The notes below the pieces were generated by a model. The model made no database searches. It saw nothing but the letters and a program-made list of their open reading frames with translations, and was not told the origin of the DNA. DNA of 61,470 nt from the NCBI GenBank assembly GCA_030065055.1, contig JASJDS010000077.1:1-61470 (forward strand). The letters are read 5' to 3'. The stretch comes from Calothrix sp. MO_192.B10 (GTDB taxonomy: Bacteria > Cyanobacteriota > Cyanobacteriia > Cyanobacteriales > Nostocaceae). The first letter of the stretch is position 1. Each line of letters opens with the position of its first letter. This document shows positions 18,255 to 28,345 of this stretch, one piece after another. Both the position numbers and the translations under genes were made by a program.

Positions 18255-20036
18255 ATGACCAAAGCAACAGCATCCCATTCTGCTCCTCTTGTAGAAGAAT
18301 CCCTACCCCAAATTCATTATCAAGTAGCCATGCCCCAACCAGCAACGCACCTATTTGAAGTGACGTTGCACATCCAAAATGTCCCATCACCAATCCTGGA
18401 TTTAAAACTACCTGTATGGACACCTGGTTCTTACTTAGTCCGGGAATACGCTAAACACTTACAGGATTTTACTGCTGTTACAGCAAATAAAACTTTACCT
18501 TGGCACAAAGTGAGCAAAAATCACTGGCAGGTAAATACAGATAACGTTTCGGAAGTTACTATAAAGTACCGTATTTTCGCTAATGAACTATCTGTACGTA
18601 CAAATCACTTAGATAGTTCCCATGGCTACTTTAATGGTGCGGCTTTATTCCTGAGAGTATTAGGTGAGGAAAAGCAGCCAATTCGGGTGACTATTATCCC
18701 AGCCAATGACCAATGGCAGATTACCACAGCTTTACCTCAAATCTCAGACCAAAATCATACCTTCCTCGCAGCAGATTTTGATACCCTGGTTGATAGTCCC
18801 TTTGAAATTGGTACTCACCAGTTACATCACTTTCAGGTGATGGGTAAACCCCATGAATTGGCAATTTGGGGACGGGGTAATTTTCAGGTGGAGCAAATGA
18901 TTGCTGATATCACCAAAATTATCCAGGTAGAGGCAAAAATGTTTGCTGGTTTGCCTTATGACAGATATGTGTTTCTGCTGCACTTATTTTCCCAAGCCTA
19001 TGGTGGTTTGGAACATAAAAGCAGTTGTTCTTTAATATATCAGCGTTTTGGATTCCGCGATCGCCAAAAGTATGAACGCTTCATGCAGTTGGTAGCCCAT
19101 GAATTTTTCCACCTCTGGAATGTCAAGCGCATTCGTCCCCAAGAGTTGGAAGTATTTGACTATGACCAGGAGAATTATACCCCTTGTCTGTGGTTTTGTG
19201 AGGGTACCACCAGCTACTATGATTTGTTGATTCCCCTCAGAGCCGGAATTTATGATAGCCAGTCATTTTTGCATAACTGGGGCAAGGAAATTACTAGATT
19301 CCTTACCACACCAGGAAGAAAAGTACAGCCCTTGACAGAATCTAGTTTTGATGCATGGATTAAATTATATCGTCCCCATCCCCATAGTCCTAATTCTCAA
19401 ATTTCCTACTATTTAAAAGGGGAAATGATATCCCTGTTATTGGATTTATTAATTCGTTCCCAGCACCAAAATCAACGCTCCCTGGATGATGTGATGCTGC
19501 AAATGTGGCAGCAATTTGGTCAACAAGAGGTTGGTTATACATCAGCACAACTCAAGGAAATCATTGAGTTGGTAGCAGGTAAAGATTTAACTGATTTTTA
19601 CCAAAAATACATTGAAGGGACGCAAGAGTTACCTTTCAATGAATATTTAGAACCCTTTGGTTTACAGCTAGTTGCAGATACAGAAAAAACACCCTTCTTG
19701 GGTATTAAGGTAAGTAGGGAGAATGGCAGGGAATTAATTAAGTTTGTGGAGGTTGATTCTCCAGCACAGGCAGCAGGAATTGATGCGGGGGACGAACTGC
19801 TAGCAATTGATGGCTTAAGAGTTAGTGCAAATGGACTGAGCGATCGTCTCCAAGACTACCAATCTCAGGATACCATCCAAGTAACATTTTTTCACCACGA
19901 TCAACTATATTCTGTACCTGTCACCTTGAGTGAACCACGTCCCCAAAAATATCAGGTACTACCTATAGAAAATCCCTCTCCTATCCAGAAAAAGAACTTT
20001 GCTGGCTGGTTGGGTGCTTCCCTGACGGATATGTGA
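18255..20036 (+). CDS. M61 family peptidase with PDZ domain
   Basis: This 593-residue protein is an M61 (glycyl aminopeptidase-like) metallopeptidase. The N-terminal beta domain (about 15-190) contains LDLKLPVWTPGSYLVREY, typical of the family. The zinc motif HEFFHLWN lies at about 285, with a downstream acidic ligand region (CEGTTSYY). A PDZ domain follows at about 475-570 (VEVDSPAQAAGIDAGDEL). No signal peptide is evident, so it is probably cytosolic. It is monocistronic and converges on the minus-strand GGDEF gene across a repeat array. It is not part of the kinase cluster by spacing. Confidence 0.9.
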   Translation: MTKATASHSAPLVEESLPQIHYQVAMPQPATHLFEVTLHIQNVPSPILDLKLPVWTPGSYLVREYAKHLQDFTAVTANKTLPWHKVSKNHWQVNTDNVSEVTIKYRIFANELSVRTNHLDSSHGYFNGAALFLRVLGEEKQPIRVTIIPANDQWQITTALPQISDQNHTFLAADFDTLVDSPFEIGTHQLHHFQVMGKPHELAIWGRGNFQVEQMIADITKIIQVEAKMFAGLPYDRYVFLLHLFSQAYGGLEHKSSCSLIYQRFGFRDRQKYERFMQLVAHEFFHLWNVKRIRPQELEVFDYDQENYTPCLWFCEGTTSYYDLLIPLRAGIYDSQSFLHNWGKEITRFLTTPGRKVQPLTESSFDAWIKLYRPHPHSPNSQISYYLKGEMISLLLDLLIRSQHQNQRSLDDVMLQMWQQFGQQEVGYTSAQLKEIIELVAGKDLTDFYQKYIEGTQELPFNEYLEPFGLQLVADTEKTPFLGIKVSRENGRELIKFVEVDSPAQAAGIDAGDELLAIDGLRVSANGLSDRLQDYQSQDTIQVTFFHHDQLYSVPVTLSEPRPQKYQVLPIENPSPIQKKNFAGWLGASLTDM

Positions 20037-20328
20037 GGGAGTGTGGGGAGTGAGGGAGTGATGGAGTGAGGGAGTGTGGGGAGTGATGGAGTGAGGGAGT
20101 GAGAGAGTGATGGAGTGAAAGAATTAAACTGTCAACCATCAACCACCAACCATCAACCACCAACCATCAACCACCAACCACCAACTAACAACTAACAACT
20201 AACAACTAACAACTGTCAACCATCAACCACCAACCACCAACTAACAACTAACAACTAACAACTAACAACTGTCAACCACCAACCACCAACTAACAACTAA
20301 CAACTAACAACTAACAACCAACAACCAT
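20037..20328. repeat. Tandem heptamer/octamer repeat array (STRR type)
   Basis: The first part repeats GGGAGTGA-like octamers. The rest is a run of CAACTAA, CAACCAC and CAACCAT heptamers. Similar arrays occur at 26918-27154, 28064-28230, 30142-30400 and 34950-35145. Confidence 0.85.
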
Positions 20329-22980
20329 CTAAAAGATAGATCCTTTGGAATGGAGTACATCCGTTGCTTGTTGGGAAGAAAGGGGTCGGTAGAAGAGAAA
20401 ACCTTGGACATTCTCACATTTAATAGATTTCAAGAACTCCAGTTCTTCTTCCCTTTCCACCCCTTCGGCGGTAAGCTTCAAACCCAAACTTTGCCCCAAG
20501 GTAACAATCGCCTTGATAATATGAGGCATTTTCACATCAGTGGTTAACTCTTTAATAAAGGAACGGTCTATTTTGAGATTGTGGAGTGGTAACAATTGTA
20601 TACGGGATAGGGAAGAGTAACCAGTGCCAAAATCATCAATGGACAGATGAATACCCATTTCCTCCAGTTCTTGCAGCATCTTTTTGGTAAATTCTAAATC
20701 TTCTATGGCAGTTGATTCTGTCACTTCTAACTCTAAATACTGCGCTTCTAACCCTGTTTCTTCTAAAATATTGATCACAGTTTCTACCAAGTTGGGTTGA
20801 CGAAACTGCTTGAGAGCAAGATTGACTGCCATAGTTAGGGGGGGTAATCCAGCATCTTGCCAAGCTTTATTTTGTCGGCAAGCTGTTCGCAAAACCCATT
20901 CTCCAATGGGTATAATTAATCCGTTCTCCTCGGCAATGGGAATAAAAGTACTGGGAGATACCATTCCCATATCAGGATGTTGCCAACGCAGCAATGCTTC
21001 CATGCCAGTAATTTGACCCGTGGAGATATTAACTCTAGGCTGGTAATACACCACGAATTCATCTTTTTCTAAGGCATGACGTAAACTTTTTTCTAAGTTT
21101 AGTAATTCTGGATTTTTGCTACTCAAAGAAGTTGTGTAGAACTGATAGTTGTTCCTTCCCTGTTCCTTGGCATAATATAGGGCTGCATCTGCGTGTTGAA
21201 TTAGACTTTCATCATCAGGACTATACTCATCTAACAGAGCAATACCTAAACTGCCACTGATAAACAGTTCATTACCTTCGATATGAAAGACCTTTTCTAA
21301 GGATTCTAAGATTCTTCTAGCTACCTGTGTTACCTCATCTAGATATTGGATTCGAGGTAACAGGATGGTAAATTCATCACCACCCCAACGAGCAACAACA
21401 TCTCCAGCTCTGAGACATTCCCGCAATCGATGGGCAACATCTTGTAATAATTTGTCTCCCAATGTATGACCTAAGGTGTCATTAATAATCTTGAATTTGT
21501 CCAAATCAAGAAACATCACAGCTAAACTTTCTTCATTGCGAGATGCATTGGGAAGAGCTTGAGTCAGCTGTTGATTAAATAGGGAACGATTGGGCAATCC
21601 TGTGAGCATATCATGGAGAGCTTGGTGGCGAATCATCTCCTCCACTTGCTGGCGTTGCCAAACATTACTAATATTGGCAGCCATTGTCACTAGAGTTGAT
21701 TCTTCCTGTTTTGTCCATTGCCGTTGTTTGACACAATCTGCTAAACCCAGATAACCCCAGAATTGATTTTCTAACCGTAAAGGCACCAGTATGAGGGACT
21801 GAACATCATCCTTAATCAAAAATTCTTGTTCCGCAGGGGGAAATTCTGGTGTAGTACCACTAATGGAATTACCTGCAGAAAGTTCCGAGTACCAACGAGC
21901 CAATCCAGAATTATTATGGGTTTGATTCTGCCAGTGAGTACGGGAAACTGTTACCTCAGATGAGCGTGTCCATTCAAACCTTAAGCTAACAGCCATATCT
22001 CCGGTATCGGGATGGGGATGATTCTCAAATAGATAAACTCTATCTGCATTTGCTGCTGACCCCAGGATAGCTAGAGCCTTATTTATAGCTTGATTGTAGT
22101 TCATCTCTGCCAATAAATAATTAGCCGCATCAGCAACCGCTTTTAACAGGCGATCGCGTTGGCGTACTTCTGCCTCTGCCCGTTTTTTTTCAGTAATATC
22201 ACTAGTAATAAAGGTTCTGATTAAATCACTTTCGGGAATATAATGAACGGACTGTTCAAAAAATTCTTGTTCTACCTGCACTTCCCGCATAAAACTACTC
22301 CCCTTGCCATTTTGTACCGCAGAGGAGAGTCCTGTTAATACCGGATGCTGGTGTCCTTCTTTTCTCAAAGTGGGAAACTTTAAAGTGGCAGCTGGATTGA
22401 GATAAGTAACTGTTCCTTCCAAACTCATTTCAATAATTGGATTGGGAATCAGTTCCGGAAAAGAAGCTAAACGAGCTAAAGCCACATCACCAGTCCCTTG
22501 GCTGCTAGTGTCTTCATTATTAAAAACTAAGGTGTCAAAAGGATTAACTGAATTTTCTTGTTCTGATAATAACTCAGATAATTCTTCTACAGTCAATGAT
22601 TCAGGTATATCTTGTTCTGCTAAATTGCAAATTGCGTAGTAGATAGCTTTAGCTTGATTAGAACCAAATTCGATGATATCTCCATGCTTGAGGTCGTGAG
22701 AAACACATTTCGTGCCGTTAACCAATAAGCCATTAGTACTGCGTTTGCCATTGAAATTACCATCGACTACTCGAAAGCCATATTGTTCGCTTTCAGGAAC
22801 AGTTACCCGCAATAAAATAGCATGTTGGCGAGAAACTGAACGGGAACGTAGAGCTATAGAGTTTCTTGAATCCCGTCCCAGAGAATAGGTTGCTTCTTGA
22901 AGAGTGATAACTCTCTGACCTTGAATGTCTTTGACAAGTAAAAGATGACTTATTTTTTCCTTATCATTATCTCCTGACAT
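20329..22980 (-). CDS. FHA-PAS-GAF-GGDEF-EAL cyclic-di-GMP protein
   Basis: This 883-residue protein starts with an FHA domain (about 10-115; SLGRDSRNS and SVSRQHAIL keep both phosphate-contact motifs). A PAS domain follows (about 170-270; IIEMSLEGTVTYLN), then a GAF domain (about 285-445), GGDEF (about 455-620) and EAL (about 630-875). RWGGDEF is intact, with an RAGD inhibitory-site motif five residues before it. The EAL domain keeps MEALLRW and IDDFGTGYSS, so both synthesis and breakdown of c-di-GMP are possible. It has no membrane segment. The FHA input suggests control by a Ser/Thr kinase. It is separated from the kinase cluster by one gene on the opposite strand. Confidence 0.9.
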   Translation of the reverse strand: MSGDNDKEKISHLLLVKDIQGQRVITLQEATYSLGRDSRNSIALRSRSVSRQHAILLRVTVPESEQYGFRVVDGNFNGKRSTNGLLVNGTKCVSHDLKHGDIIEFGSNQAKAIYYAICNLAEQDIPESLTVEELSELLSEQENSVNPFDTLVFNNEDTSSQGTGDVALARLASFPELIPNPIIEMSLEGTVTYLNPAATLKFPTLRKEGHQHPVLTGLSSAVQNGKGSSFMREVQVEQEFFEQSVHYIPESDLIRTFITSDITEKKRAEAEVRQRDRLLKAVADAANYLLAEMNYNQAINKALAILGSAANADRVYLFENHPHPDTGDMAVSLRFEWTRSSEVTVSRTHWQNQTHNNSGLARWYSELSAGNSISGTTPEFPPAEQEFLIKDDVQSLILVPLRLENQFWGYLGLADCVKQRQWTKQEESTLVTMAANISNVWQRQQVEEMIRHQALHDMLTGLPNRSLFNQQLTQALPNASRNEESLAVMFLDLDKFKIINDTLGHTLGDKLLQDVAHRLRECLRAGDVVARWGGDEFTILLPRIQYLDEVTQVARRILESLEKVFHIEGNELFISGSLGIALLDEYSPDDESLIQHADAALYYAKEQGRNNYQFYTTSLSSKNPELLNLEKSLRHALEKDEFVVYYQPRVNISTGQITGMEALLRWQHPDMGMVSPSTFIPIAEENGLIIPIGEWVLRTACRQNKAWQDAGLPPLTMAVNLALKQFRQPNLVETVINILEETGLEAQYLELEVTESTAIEDLEFTKKMLQELEEMGIHLSIDDFGTGYSSLSRIQLLPLHNLKIDRSFIKELTTDVKMPHIIKAIVTLGQSLGLKLTAEGVEREEELEFLKSIKCENVQGFLFYRPLSSQQATDVLHSKGSIF

Positions 22981-23511
22981 TGAATATTCCTCAAAAAAAT
23001 ATTATTTATATGGGTTTTAATCTGAAAATAGTGTTTTAATAAATTTTGAACTTGAACCTCCATTTTCCTTAGAAGTTGTTTTACCAACTGAATCACTATT
23101 AGTAAGGAAATAGCTAGCACAATCTCCCATTAATTATGGTTTAGCAACGAACATACAATAGACAAGCTATGTGTTCGCAGCAAAATTGCTAATATTTCTC
23201 TTTTCGCAAATGAGATTGGGAAAATTTTGGTTATTAATCACTTTTTTTGCATTTTTCTTTTCTAAATACCCAGAATAAAATCAAATGCTATCCATAACAC
23301 ATAGTAGATTTGCGGAATTTTTATGTTTTTTCCGGATCGGCAAAATTATTTACCAAATCAATACTCAGGTTTATTAGGCTATCACTTACGAATAAATACT
23401 AAAAGTATTAGTTGTTACTATTAATCTCAATTTAATCGTCACTGAATACTTTCAGTATCAATACTTGTTACAATCTCAGATAAATTACTTATGTAATACT
23501 ACTCGGTGGGC

Positions 23512-23590
23512 ACCTGCTTTCAAGGGGTGAATTTGGTTTGGGGAAAAGGTTTTTTCTTTCCCTTTTCCCCTGAAACGACAAGTATTGATT
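23512..23590. repeat. Dispersed repeat, GGTTTGGGGAAAAGG family, copy 1
   Basis: TCGGTGGGCACC through GGTTTGGGGAAAAGG to CGACAAGTATTGA matches 55960-56073, which is longer by a short insertion. Confidence 0.6.
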
Positions 23591-23626
23591 ACTGATGGCA
23601 ATTAATGATGATGCTTAAAATAAAAA

Positions 23627-23663
23627 TAGTCCCTGTTTCACGCTTTGGCGGAAAAAGGGACTA
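23627..23663. other. Hairpin, possible RNA structure
   Basis: TAGTCCCT (23627-23634) pairs perfectly with AGGGACTA (23656-23663) around a 21-base loop. No T-run follows on either strand, so it is not a plain terminator. Confidence 0.4.
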
Positions 23664-23763
23664 ATTAACATGAGATTATTGACTTTGACGCTGCTCTGTA
23701 AAGTCTGGAGTTGCCGGACATTACTTCCTACTTCATAGGGAGCATGGGAGCGGTTATCGAAGT

Positions 23764-23812
23764 CAGAAGTTTGAAGTCACCAGGTTTAAGCGTCCTGTTG
23801 TTCAAACTTCTG
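23764..23812. other. Hairpin, possible RNA structure
   Basis: CAGAAGTTTGAA (23764-23775) pairs with TTCAAACTTCTG (23801-23812), 12 perfect pairs. AGT/ACT continue the stem outside after a small bulge. Confidence 0.4.
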
Positions 23813-23850
23813 ATGACTGACTATAGGGGTCAAAAACCCCATCCCCTATG

Positions 23851-24026
23851 GGTTGGGTAAAACAAGCGAAAAATCTGCCAGCCTCCGGAAAAATCGCCCC
23901 AGTGTACCACACATAAAACCTGGTAATTTCTGGTAAATGGCGATTTTTCCGCCAAGATATATGCCGCTAAACCAATAAACTGCTGATGAGGCTGGCAGAT
24001 TTTTCCGGATTTGATGAAAGCGGTTG
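23851..24026. mobile_element. Small inverted-repeat element (copy A) with 5-bp direct repeats
   Basis: GAAAAATCTGCCAGCCTC at 23868 is perfectly inverted at 23988-24005. GGTTG flanks the unit at 23851-23855 and 24022-24026, consistent with a target duplication around a 166-bp insert. A second copy at 59107-59449 is in reverse orientation and is itself interrupted. It has no coding capacity. Confidence 0.7.
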
Positions 24027-24208
24027 TCCGTTTTGAGTTGGGGTTCTTTGTCCCCATCTCAAAACCCCGCTCAAACCTTCTTCCTTCTTCCTTCTTCCTT
24101 CTTCCTTCTTCAAGCTTTTTCGTTTATCTATGCATATTAAATACATATGTAGATAAGCTTAGTGCATAAAAATACCGAAAATTTTACTACTAACAAGATT
24201 TTTGGTGT

Positions 24209-24946
24209 TTAGTGATGGCTTTTCAAAATACCAGGTTCTTGTTGCATAGGTAAGATATCCAAAATATCTGTTTGGGAGCAGTAATCAAGGTCTTGATGAC
24301 CATCTAAGCCCAATAGTCGTTTACCGTGGGTGGCATGGTGAAGTAGCCCGAGTAAATTATCTTGCCATTGAGCATAAAGAGCGATCGCACTAATTACTTC
24401 ATCATTACCTGCTAACTCATCTGCAGACAAGCCAGTTGATTGCACCAGGCTGTGGGCGATAGCACCAGCACAAGCGGTGTCCTCTAGGGAAAAGCTACCT
24501 TCCCAACCAGAACCAACAATCCAAACTGTTTCTGGCTGTTTGTCCATCAAATATTGAACCACTGTACTACGGTTCACAAATGCGGCAGTAATTAAGACTT
24601 TTGCCTTTTGTACCCTTTGTAAGGCGCGAGTACCATTGGTAGTGCTGATAAACAAACGCCTACCCTCAACTTTTTCGGGAATACAATCGAGGGGAGAATT
24701 ACCTAAATCAAAGCCAGGAACCTTAGCACCACCACGTTCTCCAGCTCGGAGACGTTTTTCAGCTGCCCAAGATTCACTGGTTTGTTTCAGCAAGTCTAGG
24801 TCGCTAAAAACTTGTACTGCTTCTCCTCCAGATGCTAAAACCTTAGCCATAGTGGTAGTTGCTCGCAGGACATCAACCACGATCGCACATTCAGGAAGTA
24901 CATCTGTGGGTGTTAATTCCGGGGTATGGTAAACAAATAGCTTCAC
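24209..24946 (-). CDS. comB: ComB-like 2-phosphosulfolactate phosphatase family protein
   Basis: This 245-residue protein matches the ComB family through [11 protein letters not shown] near the N-terminus, [17 protein letters not shown] in the middle and STTNGTRAL. ComB removes phosphate from 2-phosphosulfolactate in coenzyme M synthesis. That pathway is not expected in cyanobacteria, so the true substrate here is unclear although the family is widespread in them. Length is normal for the family, it is soluble, and the ATG is followed at once by conserved sequence. It is monocistronic, with repeat-rich DNA on both sides. Confidence 0.85.
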   Translation of the reverse strand: MKLFVYHTPELTPTDVLPECAIVVDVLRATTTMAKVLASGGEAVQVFSDLDLLKQTSESWAAEKRLRAGERGGAKVPGFDLGNSPLDCIPEKVEGRRLFISTTNGTRALQRVQKAKVLITAAFVNRSTVVQYLMDKQPETVWIVGSGWEGSFSLEDTACAGAIAHSLVQSTGLSADELAGNDEVISAIALYAQWQDNLLGLLHHATHGKRLLGLDGHQDLDYCSQTDILDILPMQQEPGILKSHH

Positions 24947-25237
24947 GCGCTGGTTGAACCCAATCTAAAATACTACTAATGAGACACATTCTACCTACTT
25001 GATGTCACTAAACTAAATGTAAATTGCTTCTGGTTGGTAGAGAATAAACTTATGATTATACGATCGACAAACCGGATTGAATCCGTTGAGCCTGACTTTA
25101 ACTGCCCAACCATGCAATATTAAAAGAATGTAGAATGAGCGAATGAGCAAATTACGTGGGAGCAAAGGGGATTTTACCCCGACGCAAAACGCGCTACTTG
25201 TAGAAGCAGGGGAATTTAACCCCCAAAGTTGGTTAAC

Positions 25238-25370
25238 CTAGTACTCCACCACATTAATTCTGCGGGGTGGACATCCAACCGCCAGGGACTCTAAGTCCCT
25301 GGCTAATAGCAAAAGTCCTATAAATAGGACTGATGCAATACCCCTCATAACTAATTTGGTGAAGTACTAG
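25238..25370. repeat. Inverted-repeat element, CTAGTACTCC family, copy 1
   Basis: It starts CTAGTACTCCACCACATTAA and ends in the near-inverse CTAATTTGGTGAAGTACTAG. It shares its last CTAG with the next copy. Confidence 0.7.
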
Positions 25371-25497
25371 TACTCCACCACATTAATTTTGATGGGTAAA
25401 TCAAGTTCTAGATTATCCTCTATTTCTCTTTCTCTGCGCTCTCTGCGCCTCTGCGGTTTTTCCTTTACCCCTCAGAACTAATGTGGCGGAACACTAG
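25367..25497. repeat. Inverted-repeat element, CTAGTACTCC family, copy 2
   Basis: It has the same tips as copy 1 but a different middle (TCTCTGCGCTCTCTGCGCCT). That middle matches copy 3 at 32758-32890 closely. Confidence 0.7.
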
Positions 25498-25655
25498 TAT
25501 TGCATTTCATTAGTTTTGATGGCTAGGGAACAGATCCCCGACTTCTAAATCAATATCCGCACATTGTAGCAATTCCTAGGATAGAAGTCGGGGATCGCTC
25601 GCACCCTGGCTCCCACACTTAAGCTATCAACTGTCAACTATCAACTATCAACCAT

Positions 25656-26078
25656 ATGGCACCTTTACCTAACTACCGTCCCAAACAATTATCATTGGGC
25701 CCTTTAGAGGCAGAAGTATTACAGATTGTTTGGGAACTCGGTGAAACTACAGTTAAAGATGTACACGATCGCATTCTTTCTGACCCCAGTCGGGAACTAG
25801 CCTATACTTCCGTAACCACCGTACTGCGCCGTCTCACGGAAAAAGGCTGGCTGAGTTGTAATAAAAATGGACGTGCTTTCTATTGGAAACCTTTGGTAAC
25901 AAAACAACAGGCTGACATGATTAAGGCACACGAGCAATTACAGCAGTTTTTAGCTGTGGGTAATCCCGATGTAATTGCCGCCTTTGCTGATAGTCTAGAT
26001 GAAGCAGCTAGCGAAAAAATACAAGCGATCGCTCAACGCATACAAGCAGCTAGGCAAGCTAGGGAGGAACAAAAATAA
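25656..26078 (+). CDS. BlaI/MecI/CopY-type transcriptional repressor
   Basis: This 140-residue protein has the winged-helix DNA-binding domain of the BlaI family: LGPLEAEVLQIVWELGETTV, then YTSVTTVLRRLTEKGWL and GRAFYW. A C-terminal helical dimerisation part follows. Its stop codon overlaps the start of an M56 peptidase gene (TAATG), the classic BlaI-BlaR gene order. In that system the peptidase cleaves the repressor when its sensor is triggered. The partner here lacks a beta-lactam sensor, so the signal is unknown. The regulated genes probably include this operon. Confidence 0.9.
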   Translation: MAPLPNYRPKQLSLGPLEAEVLQIVWELGETTVKDVHDRILSDPSRELAYTSVTTVLRRLTEKGWLSCNKNGRAFYWKPLVTKQQADMIKAHEQLQQFLAVGNPDVIAAFADSLDEAASEKIQAIAQRIQAARQAREEQK

Positions 26079-26917
26079 TGCATCTAGTGATGATTTTGAC
26101 TGCCGTTGCAGTTGCTTGCTGGATTAGATACCAATGGAGTGAACCCCAAGGTAGTTGGATCGTCCGTTGGCGGCGATCGCTATTTTTATTTTTATTTCCC
26201 CCCTTGTTAATTTTGATGACAGCCATCGCCCTTGTATGTATGGGACCCCAAGGTCAAATGGGTCACTGGCAAGTCGGTTGGTTGGGTTATGTAATTTCAC
26301 TAAATTTGCTGGTATTTTTAGCCTGGATGTGCATTCGGTTGACATGGCAAGGTTGGCAATCTGTAAAATCAGCACACCAATGTCCTCAAATTAGCCTTAA
26401 CCGGAAACAAGCTCGTCTTCTCTCCACAGAAGCCCTATTTGCCGGTCAAATTGGATTTTGGCAGCCAGAATTAGTTATTAGCCAGGGAATGGTAAATAGC
26501 CTCTCTCCAGACCATTTAGAGACAGTTATTGCCCACGAACAAGGACACTACCATTACCGAGACACATTTTGGTTTTTCTGGTTGGGTTGGGTACGTTCTT
26601 GCAGCAGTTGGTTGCCCAACACAGATGCTTTATGGCAAGAACTGCTAGCTTTGCGAGAATTAAGAGCCGATGCCCACGCAGCCTTACAGGTAGACCCCTT
26701 ATTACTAGCAGAATCCTTACTATTAGTAGTTAGGGATACATCTGAAAATACTGGTATCGTCTGTGCCGCATTGGGCGCTTCTGGTAGCGATCGCTTGGAA
26801 CAGCGCATTGAAGCTTTACTTTCACCCCCAGAACCAACTCCCCAACCCAGTCTGCAATCCTGGCAAAAATTTATCTGGGCCTTCCTACCCTTAGTTACAG
26901 TCATATTTCATACTTAG
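26078..26917 (+). CDS. M56 (BlaR1-type) membrane metallopeptidase without sensor domain
   Basis: This 279-residue protein has two or three N-terminal membrane helices (MHLVMILTAVAVACW; FLFLFPPLLILMTAIAL; ISLNLLVFLAWMCI), a zinc motif HEQGH and the downstream Glu of LRELRAD, as in M56 peptidases. A last hydrophobic stretch (IWAFLPLVTVIF) ends the chain. The extracellular penicillin-binding domain of BlaR1 is absent, so this is the short cyanobacterial type. It is translationally coupled to the repressor gene. Cleavage of the BlaI-like protein is the inferred role. Confidence 0.85.
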   Translation: MHLVMILTAVAVACWIRYQWSEPQGSWIVRWRRSLFLFLFPPLLILMTAIALVCMGPQGQMGHWQVGWLGYVISLNLLVFLAWMCIRLTWQGWQSVKSAHQCPQISLNRKQARLLSTEALFAGQIGFWQPELVISQGMVNSLSPDHLETVIAHEQGHYHYRDTFWFFWLGWVRSCSSWLPNTDALWQELLALRELRADAHAALQVDPLLLAESLLLVVRDTSENTGIVCAALGASGSDRLEQRIEALLSPPEPTPQPSLQSWQKFIWAFLPLVTVIFHT

Positions 26918-27154
26918 AAGTTGATAGTTGTTAGTTGTTAGTTGATAGTTGATAGTTGATGGAGGGAAGGAGGGAGGGAGGATTAAATTTATCTTCTGAA
27001 GTAATCCCAACTGTCAACCATCAACCGTCAACCGTCAACCACCAACCACCAACCAACAACCACCAACCACCAACCAACAACCAACAACCACCAACCAACA
27101 ACCACCAACCACCAACCAACAACCACCAACTAACAACTAACAACCATCATCAAT
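26918..27154. repeat. Tandem heptamer repeat array (STRR type)
   Basis: TTAGTTG/TTGATAG units are followed by a long run of CAACCAC, CAACCAA and CAACTAA heptamers. It lies between the convergent M56 and aquaporin genes. Confidence 0.85.
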
Positions 27155-27943
27155 TTATCTTCTAGTTTCAGCAGACCTTTTTTCCCCTTGGGGCGATCGC
27201 TTTTCGCTTTCTGAACGTTCTAAAACCTGAGAGTAAAGAAATCCGGCAAATGCTCCACCAAGGATAGGAGCAACCCAAAACAGCCACAGTTGTTCTAATG
27301 CCCAGCCACCAACAAAAACTGCTGGTCCCAAACTCCGGGCTGGATTCACAGATGTATTGGTAACAGGAATACTAATTAAGTGAATCACCGTCAATCCCAC
27401 ACCTATTGCAATGGGGGAAAAGTCCTGAATCGCGCGGCTATCAGTCGCACCCAGAATAATAATTAAAAACATGAAGGTAAGCACCAACTCAGTGACAAAA
27501 GCTGCCAACAGAGAATACCTACCAGGGGAATGTTCGGCAAAACCATTACAAGCTAAACTATTTTTAAGTATGTCAAATCCAGGTCTCCCACTGGCAATTA
27601 AAGCTAAAACTCCTGCTCCTGCTACGGCTCCTAATGATTGAAATCCAATATAAATCGGCACATCGGAGCCTGGAAAGCGTTTTGCAGCCCAAAGACCAAT
27701 GGTTACTGCTGGGTTAATATGACAACCGGAAATATGACCGATGGCATAAGACATAGCAATTAATGTTAAACCAAATGCTAGTGCCACTCCCAGCAAACCA
27801 ATACCCATCGGGTATGCTATATTTCGACCAATCCTTACCCTATCTGCTGTAAACGTTGCAGCTATTACCGCACTACCACAACCAACAAGAACTAACAAGA
27901 AAGTTCCAATAAACTCCGCTACATAACGTCTTAGCAGTGGCAT
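27155..27943 (-). CDS. aqpZ: Aquaporin Z-type water channel
   Basis: This 262-residue membrane protein has the two NPA-type motifs ([14 protein letters not shown] and [11 protein letters not shown]) and six helices of the MIP family. The N-terminus [22 protein letters not shown] is typical of AqpZ. His in VIHLISIPV and Arg in NPARS fit the narrow water-type selectivity filter. It functions in the inner membrane. The gene is isolated, ends against a repeat array and has no obvious partner. Its short charged C-terminal tail ([12 protein letters not shown]) is cytosolic. Confidence 0.95.
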   Translation of the reverse strand: MPLLRRYVAEFIGTFLLVLVGCGSAVIAATFTADRVRIGRNIAYPMGIGLLGVALAFGLTLIAMSYAIGHISGCHINPAVTIGLWAAKRFPGSDVPIYIGFQSLGAVAGAGVLALIASGRPGFDILKNSLACNGFAEHSPGRYSLLAAFVTELVLTFMFLIIILGATDSRAIQDFSPIAIGVGLTVIHLISIPVTNTSVNPARSLGPAVFVGGWALEQLWLFWVAPILGGAFAGFLYSQVLERSESEKRSPQGEKRSAETRR

Positions 27944-28345
27944 TTTTATTAATTATTCACCTTATAAAGAAAATTGATAAGCAAATGTTATATTTCACTT
28001 CCTGATGATCCATAAATTTGCCCTATTTTTTTTATATTTAAGTTATATAGCAGGAGGTGATGGTTGTTAGTTGTTAGTTGTTAGTTGTTAGTTGTTGGTT
28101 GTTGGTTGTTAGTTGTTGGTTGTTAGTTGATAGTCTTGAATTCATCACTCCTTCACTCCTTTACTCCCTCACTCCTTCACTCCTTCCCTCCCCATCTCCC
28201 CATCTCCCCACACTCCCCACACTCCCCACACTCCCCTCTTGCCTTGAATATTGTTAATTTTCTTGCCGAGATTCAGTTTCATTCAGTTTTTGTATTTTAA
28301 AATACAGACAGAGATAAAATAATCTTGTAAGGGAGAGTAAATTTC
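27944..28345. other. Intergenic region with repeats, divergent promoters
   Basis: 400 bp between divergent genes. It holds TTAGTTG heptamers (about 28064-28130), then CACTCCTT and CACTCCCC octamer repeats. No gene is seen. Just before 28346, AGGGAGAG is a possible ribosome site. Confidence 0.6.

Larger units (their letters stand above)
22981..24208. other. Intergenic region with repeats and structured DNA
   Basis: No credible gene in 1.2 kb. It contains a dispersed repeat (23512-23590), two strong hairpins (23627-23663 and 23764-23812), an inverted-repeat element with apparent target duplication (23851-24026), and TTCCTTC tandem repeats to about 24115. Confidence 0.55.
24947..25655. other. 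Intergenic region with two abutting inverted-repeat elements
   Basis: No gene is seen in 700 bp. Two elements of the CTAGTACTCC family abut at 25238-25497. A short palindromic CCAGGGACT/AGTCCCTGG hairpin lies inside the first. The last 30 bp before blaI are CAACTAT heptamers. Confidence 0.55.

Noticed and set aside
20110-20328. Possible CRISPR array
   Set aside because: Units are 7-8 bp and contiguous, with no unique spacers; this is an STRR-type tandem array.
25656-26917. Beta-lactam resistance sensor (blaI-blaR1)
   Set aside because: The M56 protein has no penicillin-binding sensor domain and no beta-lactamase gene is nearby.
26956-27165. Coding frame of repeated NHQPPT residues
   Set aside because: It is a heptamer repeat array read in frame.
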